From the NCBI GenBank assembly GCA_949130485.1, contig OX422199.1, positions 7,040,402 through 7,104,401 of the forward strand: a DNA stretch of 64,000 nucleotides, given 5' to 3'. The notes beneath the pieces are model-generated. The model worked only from the letters and a program-made list of their open reading frames with translations. It did not search any database and was not told the origin of the DNA. A program made the translations under genes and the position numbers. This DNA comes from Agelas oroides (taxonomy: Eukaryota; Porifera; Demospongiae; Agelasida; Agelasidae). This document shows, one piece after another, positions 1-12,900 of the stretch (the first letter of the stretch is position 1; each line of letters begins with the position of its first letter).

Positions 1-102
1 CATTATATAACACTATCAACAATTCACATTGCATGGGTAGTCGTACGTATACTGCAGTGATCTAGGCATTTTGTGAGAAATAGTCACACAATATAATATG
101 AT

Positions 103-915
103 TCATGAAGATTCCTCCTGAAGGATTCTTGTTTCCATGTACCCCTCCTCTTCGTCAGAAGTTAATTGCATTCTTTGGATAGTTTGTGCATTATAGTGTG
201 GAAGGGCTAGCCTTGTCATGATTTCCGAGTCTGTCCAATTTCTATCTTTTTTCTTGGGTGTGACAGTTCCACTGTTAACTTCGCTGCCACTGTTGTTCTT
301 TATGTACCCCTCACTGTCTTGATAGAACCCCGAGTCATCAGTAGGGAAGGTTGGTGATAACAGAACAGAACTTGGGAAGGTGGAGAGGATAGGATCGAGA
401 CAAGTATGATCTGTTTCTCCTAAAGTGCAGCTGGTAAGAAGAGGTGGTAGTTGTGCTGGTTGCTTCATCTGTGAACTGGACAGCTGCTGCTCAGGATCCA
501 AACTTGGATGTATGGCTTCTTGCTGAGTTGGGTTCGAGGCAGGAATTGTGGCACTTTGCTGAATACCAGAAGTGTGTCTTATCTGTGGCGACTTTCTTGT
601 TGAATGCTCTAAGTTTCTCTCCCAACCACCCAGTACATCTGTTATAGAAGACATCTGAAATTCTTCTTCATTTCTTGAACATGGTATTTCTCTGCCCAAG
701 AGATCTTTCCCTTTAGAATGAGTATTGCTTCCATGTTTTGAGCGCGCTATAGCTTCCGAGAATTCTTCTAGCTGATCAGGTTCAGCTGATGATGTCTCAA
801 ATGTCGTACTTGTTGTTGACCTTGAGTCACCCAATACATTAATGATACTAACCACAGAGCCAGGTTTAGTGGGTAAAGTATGGATACTGATAGGGTTAAA
901 GTCCGGGTCAATTTC
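103..915 (-). CDS. Gene A exon 16: cytoplasmic tail, stop codon
   Basis: 813-nt terminal exon: 270 residues and a stop. It opens [15 protein letters not shown], aligned with [12 protein letters not shown] in gene C. A short motif of the type S-I-x-x-V-L-G occurs twice (SIINVLG and SSITDVLGG). Tyrosines sit in acidic or Gly contexts ([22 protein letters not shown]) near the C terminus, candidates for phosphorylation-dependent binding. No PPxY motif is present, unlike B and C. A polyadenylation signal was not found before the window edge. Confidence 0.85.
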   Translation of the reverse strand, partial: EIDPDFNPISIHTLPTKPGSVVSIINVLGDSRSTTSTTFETSSAEPDQLEEFSEAIARSKHGSNTHSKGKDLLGREIPCSRNEEEFQMSSITDVLGGWERNLEHSTRKSPQIRHTSGIQQSATIPASNPTQQEAIHPSLDPEQQLSSSQMKQPAQLPPLLTSCTLGETDHTCLDPILSTFPSSVLLSPTFPTDDSGFYQDSEGYIKNNSGSEVNSGTVTPKKKDRNWTDSEIMTRLALPHYNAQTIQRMQLTSDEEEGYMETRILQEESS

Positions 916-3900
916 CTAGAAGAAACAGATCAAGGAGAACTGATAATCTCACAATATAGTGGAAAGGAAGAGCTAGTGTATGCTTAGGTATATCCTCTCA
1001 ACCCAACTGTCTTCCTTCTGACATTGCATGGATTATTGGGTAAAAGTAAGCACAATTGTTGGATGTCACTTGGTGTCTGCATTACAGAGGTTCCAATGCA
1101 TACAATTACTACATGAACTCACATCCTTTAATATGACTGCCAGTGGAAACGGTTTGTCTTCTACTTCACAGCTACATAACAATAATTACACTGCACATAA
1201 CAATAATTGCACATAACAACAAGTGGAGGAATTACTACACTAGCTAGACAGCTGCCGGAAGTATAAATAATCTAGTCTTGTGCCCAGACCCAGGGGTGTA
1301 GACACAAGTTGAAAAGTGGGGGGCTTAATTCCAGGCGTGCAAAGTGCACCGAAAATTTTGATATATTCATAGCTCAAATTGTAGCAATTTCAGCATGTCA
1401 CTGTTGTCTTGGCGACTGCAAACCAACCCGTGGGTGAAAGTCCAAAATCTGGGGGTATTTTCGACCATGTTGAAGTGGCCTATTTGGCTGAGATCGATCC
1501 CCATCATTCATCTAGCCCTCAACAACCACCTAAATGCCATTTGGAAGCCATAATGCACGCAATGTTTCTTTTGACTAGTGAGATGCATTTAGCCAATGCT
1601 AAATGCATCTTACCGAACCCCCCCTCCCCCTCCACCTGAACCAGTCATGATCTTGGCCATAGAGTACCGTATTTCTTCGAATAGGCGCCACCTTCAAATA
1701 GTTGCTGCCCTCGAATAGTAGCCGCACAACAAAGAGCTCTGAGTGAATAAATGCTCCCCTCGAATAGCAGCTGCGGCTAATATACACAGCACACGCACAC
1801 GTATGTGAACACTTTCTGACGAAGGTCACTGGGTGCTAGGTCTGTTCGTGTTGTACAACTCCTTTCCACGGCAGACAGCAGGAGTGAGGGCTGCGCTTAC
1901 TACTGACAGCATACCTTATCCAGCCATTGTTGATGTTGGCGGGCTTTTCAAAGAAATAAACGCCGCCCTCGAATAGTAGCCGCACAGAAACATGCAGCAA
2001 AAAAAAGTTGCAGCAGCGTCTGATTGAAGAAATACAGTATTTCTAATTCTCACATTGACCTCTTTTCAGGCTAGCCATCATGTGATAGTCACATGTGACA
2101 GTCATGTGACAGTCATGGACAGTCATGTGATGGTCATGTGACAGTCATGTGATGGTCATATGATGGTCATGTGATGGTCATGTGACAGTCATGTGACTGT
2201 CATGTGATGGTCATGTGACAGGTCACGTGATTCTGATTCTCACATTGACCTCTTTTGGTCCTTGGACAGCTCATTAACGCATAGCACATGTAGCTGTGTT
2301 GGACCTCCCATAGGTAGTTCATAAACTCCTGACATCAGCAATGTGATGCTTGAGTTTGTCTCTAGGTGTCATGAGGCAAACATACCTTCGTGCTTTCCTA
2401 CAGAGCACAGCAGCAGCCACAGATATAGCAAATACCAGAGCCACTATTACCATCACAACTATGACAGCAACCTTGAGCGTTTGAGTATCTAAATGAGGTA
2501 GAAAGGACACAAACTTAACATATGTGGCAATCCCAGATGGAGGTCGAATGCTATTCTGTTGCGTAATTCTAGCCCATCACTAAGTTTGATGCACTATAAT
2601 AGTGCCGGGCTTCTGTTAAGGGCGGGGCTCATACTCACTTAATAGACACATCAAATATTTACAAAGATCATAATTTATGATCCCCACCCTTACGGAATAA
2701 TATTCAATTTCTATCCGCGACTGCCACATGTATAGAATCTAGCACTTACACAACTAGTGATATTCATCATAAACTTAGTTGACTAATTGATTTTCAGCAC
2801 ATTTTCATTTCTACCATAGTCTCACAAAAGAGCGCCCAAGGGTGGAACAAATCACAAATGTGTCAAAGAAGGGGGTGTGCAATCTTCCAAGTGTTTCTGC
2901 ATTCACAAAAGAGTGCCCATATATGTTTACAGTGACTCAATGCTTTTGAATCTGCCAGCCTGGTGGTGTTAACAGCGATTTACAGCGAAGTCTCCAGCCC
3001 TTGAAGTCAAGTCCTAACGGTACACCAGCACTCTGAACGGCAACATGCAACAGTGAGCATGGTATAGCTAGCACGTCAGCCCAGCTGTATTAGCTACGTC
3101 CATCTACACAAAGCCATCTTCAATAAAGTATAACACAGAGCTTTTTACTTTAGATATGGCTAACACTTGAAGCTGTACTTCTCAAACTCCATTGGAGTGA
3201 GTTTCATTAGCATGCGAAGTTCACTTACTGCAAGGTGCATGGGTACTCATTAGAGCAAACTTTGACCCCATACAGGAAATTGGGCCAAAAGTACGGTGGA
3301 CGCTCTTTCATGAGACTACCCTACTTGTACAAATGTTAATGTAATCAAGCCCCGCCTCCCACTGTACTGTGACATGATAGTTTACTAACCTGTACATGTG
3401 AACCCATCTCCAGTGAATCCAGTGTTGCAAATACAGACATAACTTCCAATTGTGTTTGTACAGTTTGCATTTGGATCACAATCATCCACCCCTCTTTCAC
3501 ACTCTGGAATGTCTGTGACATGATATGAAATATAGTAACTACAGCGGAACCTTATCATTTAGAACCTTTGAAATGTAGACACTTTGTTCAACAGATATGT
3601 TTTGCTCAGGTACGGATTACTTTCCCATTGACAGCTACATATTATACTCCCTAAAATGCAGGCAGCCTGCTATTCCGTACAGCAGTTGTTTGGTCCCACA
3701 CATTACCTGGACTGTGCAACGTTCACCCAATCATACAGCAGTTGTTTGGTCCCACACATTACCTGGACTGTGCAACGTTCACCCAATCATACAGCAGTTG
3801 TTTGGTCCCACACATTACCCGGACTGTGCAACATTCACCCAATCATACAGACACTTGTTTGGTCCCACACATTACCTGGACTGTGCAACGTTCACCCAAT

Positions 3901-6900
3901 CATACAGCAGTTGTTTGGTCCCATGCACACATTACCCAGACTGTGCAACGTTCACCCAATCATACAGACACTTGTTTGGTCCCACACATTACCCGGACTG
4001 TGCAACATTCACCCAATCATACAGCAGTTGTTTGGTCCCACACATTACCCGGACTGTGCAACGTTCACCCAATCATACAGCAGTTGTTTGGTCCCACACA
4101 TTACCCGGACTGTGCAACATTCACCCAATCATACAGCAGTTGTTTGGTCCCACACATTACCCGGACTGTGCAACATTCACCCAATCATACAGACACTTGT
4201 TTGGTCCCACACATTACCCGGACTGTGCAACATTCACCCAATCATACAGCAGTTGTTTGGTCCCACACATTACCCGGACTGTGCAACATTCACCCAATCA
4301 TACAGCAGTTGTTTGGTCCCACACATTACCTGGACTGTGCAACGTTCACCCAATCATACAGACACTTGCATACCTCTCACAGGATTCACCCAACCGTACA
4401 GACACTTGCATACCTCTCACAGGATTCACCCAATCATACAGACACTTGCATACCTCTCACAAGATTGTCCACCAAGATTCAATGACTGAACATTACCGTA
4501 TATCGGGTTTTAATTGCATAGTAAAATAATTGCGTTTCTTCAAATCTAGACGTGAATGCGTTTAAATAATTGCGTTTGACCAGGTATACGAAAAATCTGT
4601 GACGACGACCACCAGGCTAGCGCTCGGACTGTTTGTGTTCTACAACTTGCTTCCATGGCTGACAGCAGGACTAAGAGGCTGTGCGTACTACTGACTGCAT
4701 CTAACAGTCGTCACTGTATTGCTCGTACGTGGCTTATCCAGCCGTTGTTGATGTCTCAAGGAAATAAACGCCGCCCTCGAATAGTAGCCATACAAAAAAC
4801 AGCAGCTAAAAAAGTGGTAGCCGCGGCATTAGCCGAGTGAAAAAGCAGTAGAGAGTCATAATCACACTTGGTAGAATGCTAGAAACTTAGCTACAGGCTT
4901 TCTTCTAGGACGGCAGCTGTAACTGTTGACGTGTGAAGTTGTGCACATGGCGAATTAATGATTACATAATTTAAATGAATGCGTGTTTAATTTTTGCGTT
5001 TGCTAGTATTTCTCGCAATTTGCAATTAATAGAAACACGCAATTAAAACCTGATATACGGTATGCAACACTTTACTCATAGTAATAATCTCTGGTCAGCC
5101 TGGCCAGCAAAGGGAAAGCTCTGAAACGCAGCTTTGTTGTGCTGAACAGCTCAATAGCACAAGTACACATTGCCACGCCTACCCAAAATACGAATGCCCC
5201 ATATTCTGAATGCATAGCTTGCAAATATCATAGGTTACTAGGGTATTTGCATTAGAGGGGCTCCTCTCTAAACACATATGTAATACTGTACAAAAACTTT
5301 GTACCTGTGCAGTTGAGCCCATCACCTTCAAAGCCTTCCCTACATGTACAGTTGAAGCTGCCATCGCTGTCAGTACAGGTGGCACTGGAATGGCATCTAT
5401 GAATCTCCAGTCCACATTCATCAATGTCTATGAATTGAATGAAAAAGCGTGCACTTATAGCATCTAAGTTTGCCTTTTTCAGGGTGATGCACGATTGTTC
5501 GTGCATCTAGTAGAGACTGTAAGGCCATTCTGAATTAATTATTTGTTTGAACTAACATGACCACAGGAATGTTGGATCGGTCGGTCAGGTGGGTAATATT
5601 TTATTTAGGCCCACCAGATGCATTAATAACTACAACACATGGCAGCCAGTTTGGCTCTGAAATGGTAGCCTACATAGCCTATGCACATCGCACAGGCTAC
5701 TGCATGTACTACGGCTTTTGTGGTAGCGATAGTGACTTGTCTGGGTCGGGAACTACTGAGAACAGTTGTGAGGACTGAACCTGAGTGGACATTTGGCAAT
5801 TTGTATGCGTATACTTCTCGGAGTCAACACAATTTTATCCTACTTGTGCTAAAATGTTTGGTGCATATAACAATTGTTACCCAACTATGAGGCACTTTTA
5901 AAACTTCAGGTCGGTTGGGTTAGTTCAAACAAACAATTAATTCAGAGTGGCCTAATTACTACAGTTCTCAGAAATACTACTTACTTGTACAGTTGACCCC
6001 ATCTCCAGTGTAGCCAGGGTTGCAGGAGCAGGTGAAACTTCCCTCTGTGTTAGTACACTGTGCATTCTCATGACAGTTGTTCAAGTCATCAACCTCACAT
6101 TCATTGATGTCTACATGACAAAAGAAATGGATTTTGTAGTCATAGCAACAACTGCATCATGGTCTTGATCCATGAACTCTCTCACTATGCTGCAGGTCAA
6201 TTAATCCATCAGTTAACTTTACCTGTACAGTTGAATCCATCACCTTCAAAGCCTTCTCCACATGTACAGTTGAAGCTGCCGTCTGTGTCAGTGCAGTTGG
6301 CATTGGAACGGCATGTATGTATCTCCAGTTCACACTCGTTGACATCTGGAGATTGAATGATTAAAGGGATAATAAATAAAGTGCATGTTAAGGTCCCCAC
6401 CTCAGAAATACAGCATCTTACTTGTACAGTTGACTCCATCTCCAGTGTAACCAAGATTGCAGGAGCAGGTGTAACTCCCCTCTGTGTTAGTGCACTGTGC
6501 ATTCTCATGACAGTCATTGGAGTCATCACTCTCACACTCGTTGATATCTGCATAAAACACAGTAAGTCATTAACAATTGTGCAAAAGATAACATCATGCT
6601 GACCAGTGATATCTGCATTGAATTACAAAAAAGATAATGTGTAAGACTGGCACATTGTGCTAGAGATTAGCCTCATTCTCAGTTTTGAACTGCTCAGTAT
6701 AGAAAATGGAGAAAGAATGCTTTGAAATCTCAGCACATGGCACAGCTGATGTTGCATAAAGGGAGCAAGAGCGCATAAGAACGGGCGGCTAGAGTAAGAG
6801 CGTGTAACTCCAATAGAAGCCCGTAGTCCGGGCAAAATTATTGAACCGTACTAAAAATAGAACATCCGGTCACGTGTACGCTTAGTAACAATGCATAAGG

Positions 6901-9900
6901 GCTTATGTCAATGCAGCGTGCGCAGTGCGTGTTACTATTTTTAGTACTGGCGGTAAATTCCGCCCGGTTTTGAATTTTACGTAGTTACACGCTCTTACTC
7001 TAGCCGCCCGTTCTTATGCGCTCTTGAGGGAGGAGTATTCATATTTACACGAAAAGCTAGTGAAACATGTTCTATCGGGGAGTACTACAAACATATCCGA
7101 CCTTGAAGCACAAAGCATTGTTGTGATACAAGCATTCCAACTTCAGCTAGTGAAACATGTTCTATCGGGGAGTACTACAAACATATCCGACCTTGAAGCA
7201 CAAAGCATTGTTGTGATACAAGCATTCCAACTTCAGGGCATTACCTTATTATTTATCAAGAGCGAATAAGAACGGGCGGCTTGAGTAAGAGAGTGTAAGC
7301 CTGTAGTCTGATCAAAATTATTGAACCGTACTAAAAATAGAACACCCGGTCACATGCTTACAAACAACAATGGCTTATGTCCAGGCAGCATGCATAGTAC
7401 GTGTGTTACTATTTTTAGTACTGGCTGTAAATTCTGACCGATTTCAAATTTTACTGAGTTACATGCTCTTACTCAAGCCACCCGTTCTGTTCTATATATG
7501 GTCACTGCTGGATATTTCTTGCATACCGGGTATTACTCAGCAGCCCTACAGATCATGTATTCTAGATTCTATACGTCACGTGTGTTTAATGTGACTAGGT
7601 ACTCATTGCAACATGGTGGCTGCTACAGAACACAGGATTGATCTATTCCGGAAGTTAGTGTGAGACAATGTGTGACATCTGTGACCCAGATCACATGGAA
7701 TGACTCCCCTGACTTAGCCTCGTTCCCAGGCCTCTCCCGTTTCTTGTTCTTCGGTTTGTGTTCAGTATAATACACGGAAGTGGAAGAGCAGCGAAAAACA
7801 GGGAAGGTTTTTTGAGCATTTGAATTACGTCAGGTGGACGTGAGGTGGATGTAGGGGGGGAGGGGCCCAATAGGAAAAATAACGCACTGGATCATCCATT
7901 TGAGCGCTTTGCCGCAGTTCTGGACTCCACACATTAGCGCAGTCAAAACTACTCGTCTTGACTGCTTTCAAGCTTAGTGTGTACATATTTGAATATCGGC
8001 CCCTCCCCCCTACGTTCACCTTGGGTCCACTCATGTGATGAATGCTCCCAGGCCTTCTCTTTTTTTCATTGCTCTTCTGCTCCCATGTCTTAATGTGAAC
8101 GCAAGATAAAATGGGGGAGGCCTGGAAACAAGGCTACCCCCGACTAGTGATAACTTACCAGTGCAAGAAGGTTTCCTCAGGAATGGGTTGTTTGCGAATG
8201 AATTAGTTAAGAATGCTAAACTCATAACAGCAATCAAATTTAGCTAAGCCTGAAAACTACTCATGTGAATAACAATCAAGACATTTGATACTGATGGGCT
8301 AGTTAACATCTTTTTGACTGGCACAGGTGGTAAGTAAATTCTAGGCTTGGAAGAGAACTGATTGTTGCAATGGAATTTTGCATTCAGTTAGCAATAACTC
8401 ATTTGGAACTCTGATAACAAATGCCTAGCCAAAAAAAAACATTACACAGCGCATGCCACCATCATGAACCTCAGTCGCACTATAACTGCAGTACACTCCC
8501 AAAGCTATCCATGTGCACGTGATATTCATGTATATTTGCACAAACATGCGCTACCAGTGTAGGCTTCACAAGAAGGTAATCACATTTGCGAAATATTGCA
8601 AATCCTTTTAATGTTTAAGGCAGTACTAACAATGGTTCTTACATTCATCATTGTTTGTGTATGACAGTATCAAAACAATGTGCCTTACCATCTCATAAAA
8701 GCATTCCAAGTTTAGGCTAAGAAGGATTATAACTTGGTGAGAAATAGAACAAGCTTTTCAGCCTTCAAGTTGACACACGCTGGAAAACTTCTGGTTTATG
8801 GAACTATGGGTGATCAACAGCAGGCTACTCACAGATGGTACAAATTATGCACATTTGTCGAGGCCTCTTCAGATAAGGACCATGCATAAACTTCACTCAT
8901 AATAATTGGGGCGAGCCTGAGCGAGCCCCACACTAGCGGGACTGCATTGCGGAAGTGTGTGGGTATGTATCTATGCTTGCGGCCATATACCGAAATGCAC
9001 ATTTAAATATTTCCCAAAAATTGAACATCCTCGTGCATGCACTTGTAGGTAGCCTCAATAGGTGAAGGGCAATGCTGGGCTACTGCCAGAGTGCGGCGAC
9101 AGCAACCGTAGCGAAGACGGCTCAAGTTTAAGCACGCGCGGCACCTTACTTCTTGTTTGTCACAGCAGCTACAGACCAACACGGCATCAACGGCAGGCTG
9201 CTCGCAGACAGTACAAAATGACACGCGGGCTTGAGATCGCTTCAGGTAAGGGTCGTGCATAAACGGCAATCATAAACGCTAGTGATCCAGCTCATGATTT
9301 CAGCGTGAAGCTTAGTCTATTCATGTGTAGCCATAGTAGCTGCTTGCTCAGGCTCACCCCCACAACGTTCTACATTTTCTAGTAATACTGTATGAAGACT
9401 GGCTGGACATATGAGACTGGTTAATTTTAGATTATACACTGACACATTAATATGGCCATTGTATCATTATAAACCAAATCCGTAGCAGGTGGCTGAGTAA
9501 ACCCTATCACAGGTTGTGTACCATACCATGATTAGTAAGCAGTATAGATAACATTGTGTAGGCACAGTTGTAAGACGAACAGGTATTGATGCATTCATAT
9601 GTTTGAACCCCCCGTATATATCATGAAGGTGAGTGCGATTAGTCTTACACAAGGTTTAGCTCCTGCTACTCTAGTCTTGTCCCAAGACCCAACCCAAGAA
9701 AGGAGGAGTCTGTTGACATTCAGTCGATTCCTTGCGCTTTCTTAAAAACTACAGATTTCACTTTCAAATAGAGGGTTTTCACATGATGTAATGAATACAA
9801 AAGGGAAAAGGAAAACAGCCGCCATGCTGGATTACAATGAGATGGTAGCTTCTATTGCGATCTCGGCAAATGCAAAGAGACACTTAGAATGCTTCTAGGT

Positions 9901-12900
9901 TGTGTTGAATCGGGTGAAATACCACTGCTCTGTAAGTAAACAGCTAAATCAAGCTTATCTGTGAGGCCAGTTTGTTTTCGATCGATACCACCATATACTG
10001 TCATGTGTAAAGCTGTACTCAAACACTGTGGCACAAGTTTTAGTATACGGATGTGCACGGTTTTGATGATGTAGGTGAACAGCCTGTATTGGAAAGTCTT
10101 TGCTAAAAGTCCCAAGGAACTGGCAATTGGGCATTTGGCATGGTTACATGCACCCAATGGCAAGGTTCATCTTTGTGAATCTCATCAGAAGTGATGACAT
10201 CACTTCCTGTCAATTGCCTAGTTACACAATCATTTACAGTTAATTATGCTCAGACTGTACAGGTTTTCACAAGTTGAAACCAGGTGTGGAAAGACAGAGA
10301 CAGAGTCAGCAATTGCAAGTGAGAGAGAAACAAAAGTAAGCTGTTGTAAACTAGTTATGACTTACTTGTGCATGCAAACCCATCCCCGGAGTATCCATGG
10401 TTACAGTAACACTCATAGCTTCCCTCAGTGTCAGTACACTCTGCATTGGTGTCACAGCCAGCTTCTCGATCACACTCATTCACATCTGGTGAAATGATAC
10501 AATTTTAAAAATCTGTTCGCCTGTTATCTGTTGCAGTCACAACAATGATTCAACAGGGACCACCAAATTCCAAGAAAAGTACTTACTTGCACAATAGGTT
10601 CCATTTCCTTCATACCCCAGTTTACAAAGACACAAGACCCCTCCCACACTATCAGCACAGATTGCTGCAGTGTGGCAGTCATGGATTCCCCTCAAACACT
10701 CATCAATATCTGAAATAGAGTGCATACTTATAATTATCATACGTCTAACTCACGCTAATGTATGGGAGTCAATGGGGAAGCCTTGCAGCTGCACGCAGTT
10801 TATAAAAAGCCGTATTTTTTACTACAAGTCACGCGACAATCCGTATCAGTACTACAAGTCACGCGAGAATCCGTATCAGGTACTACAAGTCACGTGCGCT
10901 GCGTCTGAACGTGCAATGAAATCGAAGGTTCGTATGATAAAATCATTATCACCATAGTACTAAGCTATACCGGAAAAAAACATCACTCGTTTGTTGCCGT
11001 TGGCATTGTTACTCGTGCTGCGCACTCGTAACAATACAGACGGCAACAAACTCGTGATATTTTCCGGTATAGCTTCGTACTATGGTGATAATTATATACT
11101 AATGGCCCATACACACTACAATGTGTGCAATTGTATACAGTGGAACCTCCCTTAACGGACATTCTCTATAGCGGACACCCCATTATACAGGACAAAATGT
11201 TGTGGTCCGCATTGAATTTGCATTACGCGTAATACTTTACAGCTCTCCGAAATGCGGACACCTCGCTATGCCGTAAAGCGGACAGATTTTGCGGTCCCGC
11301 TAGTACCTAGACTGTACAAAATTCACACGATAATGCGGACGCTGGCAGGCCTCTCGCACAAGATTGTCCGGCACCGCTGATTGATTCACCAACTGGACAT
11401 AGTTCTAGCCATCGTACAGCAAGGGAGAGCTCTGGAATGCACCTTCGTAGCGCTCAATGGCACGAGTACGCATTGCCACGCCTACCGGAAATATACCGGA
11501 AGCCTCCGAAGTAGGGACACCTCTTTACTCAGGACACTTTAGATGGCACCAATGGTGTCCGCATTATAGAGGTTCCACTGTACTCAGCAATGTACTTGGC
11601 ACTGGTATCCGATTTACCCACAGCCTACACATATAGTGGCTTCATAGCCTTCCATGCAGGCCGCTGCCTCTAAAGGTGACTACCAGAGGGTAGTCAAAAT
11701 GCTCGGCAAATTACAATTGTTTAGAATTGTTTCGAAGGGCTAATGTTGTTACTAATAAGCACTATATAAAATCACGCCACTGCCTAAGTTCTTGCCCTTT
11801 GAAGTACAAAATGGGGAGAGCTTAGCCTCGTTCCCAGGCCCCGCCCAGCTTTCCGTCGCTTTCAGTACTGCAAGCGACGGAAGGCTGGGCGGAACCTGGG
11901 AACGAGGCTAGGGAGAGCTCACAGACAATACAATGGTAGACGTGACACAATCGACAAAAGGGCAAAATTTTCATAACAAAGAGGCAACGGTTTACATGTT
12001 GTTCAATCATCTACACATTCAACTCTTGTTATGTATGGCGGTTGCTCCCTGCTAGCTAGACACGTGGTATGTTGCCTGGGATTGTTGCTCTATGCTTAGT
12101 TCAGAACCCAGTATACTCAGGCACAATTAAACCTTTCTACCACTCTTTTTATCATGATGGCATGCATGTGAGACAAAGTACCAGGCCTTCTATTGGGAAT
12201 GACGCTTGATGTCACCTACATAGATTCATAGCCCTGGTCACTTGGTTCATTGTGCAGGTGAAGCCATGCCTTGCTAATTCTAACCAGGGCTATTAGCTGG
12301 TGACAAATTGTCTAGTCTCTGCCCAGACCCACTGCCCAGTCAGCAGTCTTGATTCTGAACAAACCTAGCCTTGTGCCCAGCCTGTGCACGCCTCTCAGCG
12401 AAAAACTGTCTGGTGAACGAAGTTGAATTTCTTGGGCTTATTCCCAAAAAGTGGTAAGGACCAATGAGATTGCGAGATCACGTAGCACTTCCCTTACAAC
12501 AGTAAAATTTTTCATCTCTACTTGGGTATCTGTACCATTTTTTTGAGCAATTTTGGTGCAAAATGTTTTGAAAGCTGCTAGATTACACTGTTGCAAAATT
12601 GTGCTCTAGCCTAAGAAATTCGACTTGGTTCACCAGACCGTTTTTCCTTGTAAGAGGGTGGGCTCTGGGGACGAGACTAGAATTCAGTGGTGCTACATTA
12701 CACAAGCTTGCTCACTAGTCAGTGAAATTGCTCTACCTCACAAGTAGCCTCGTTCCCAGGCCTTCCCCGTTTTTCGCCGCTCTTCCGCTTCCGTGTATTA
12801 TACTGAATGCAAACCGAAGAACAAAAACGGGGGAGGCCTGGGAACGAGGCTACCTCACAAGGATGTAATCATTGGTTTGTTCAAAGACTGAGACTGCTAG

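Larger units (their letters stand above)
3540..5266. mobile_element. Degenerate pogo-like MITE carrying a minisatellite and a nested MITE
   Basis: The left end TACAGCGGAACC and the interior words (CTCACAAGATTGTCC, AGGGAAAGCTCTG, CATTGCCACGCCTACC) follow the order of the intact copy at 11136-11582. The segment around ACTGTGCAACATTCACCCAA has multiplied into a 56-bp tandem repeat, and another MITE was inserted at 4494-5062. The right end is worn. Confidence 0.65.
6548..10365 (-). other. Gene A intron (exons 8-9), MITE-filled
   Basis: It holds the MITEs 6767-7026, 7258-7490, 7715-8136 and 8908-9361 and a 90-bp duplication. The stretch 8590-8905 contains a partial relative of the 8908-9361 interior (CAGGCTACTCACAGATGGTA). 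Nothing is recognised in 9360-10365. Confidence 0.7.

Noticed and set aside
3597..4529. Long plus-strand open frames with repeated [20 protein letters not shown] peptides in three frames
   Set aside because: A 56-bp minisatellite without stops; all three frames translate the same DNA repeat and no gene signal is present.
8155..8237. Possible extra EGF end for gene A (PSCTG before GTAAGT)
   Set aside because: No acceptor gives an open frame: a TAA lies just upstream, there are too few cysteines, and gene A is already in frame without it.
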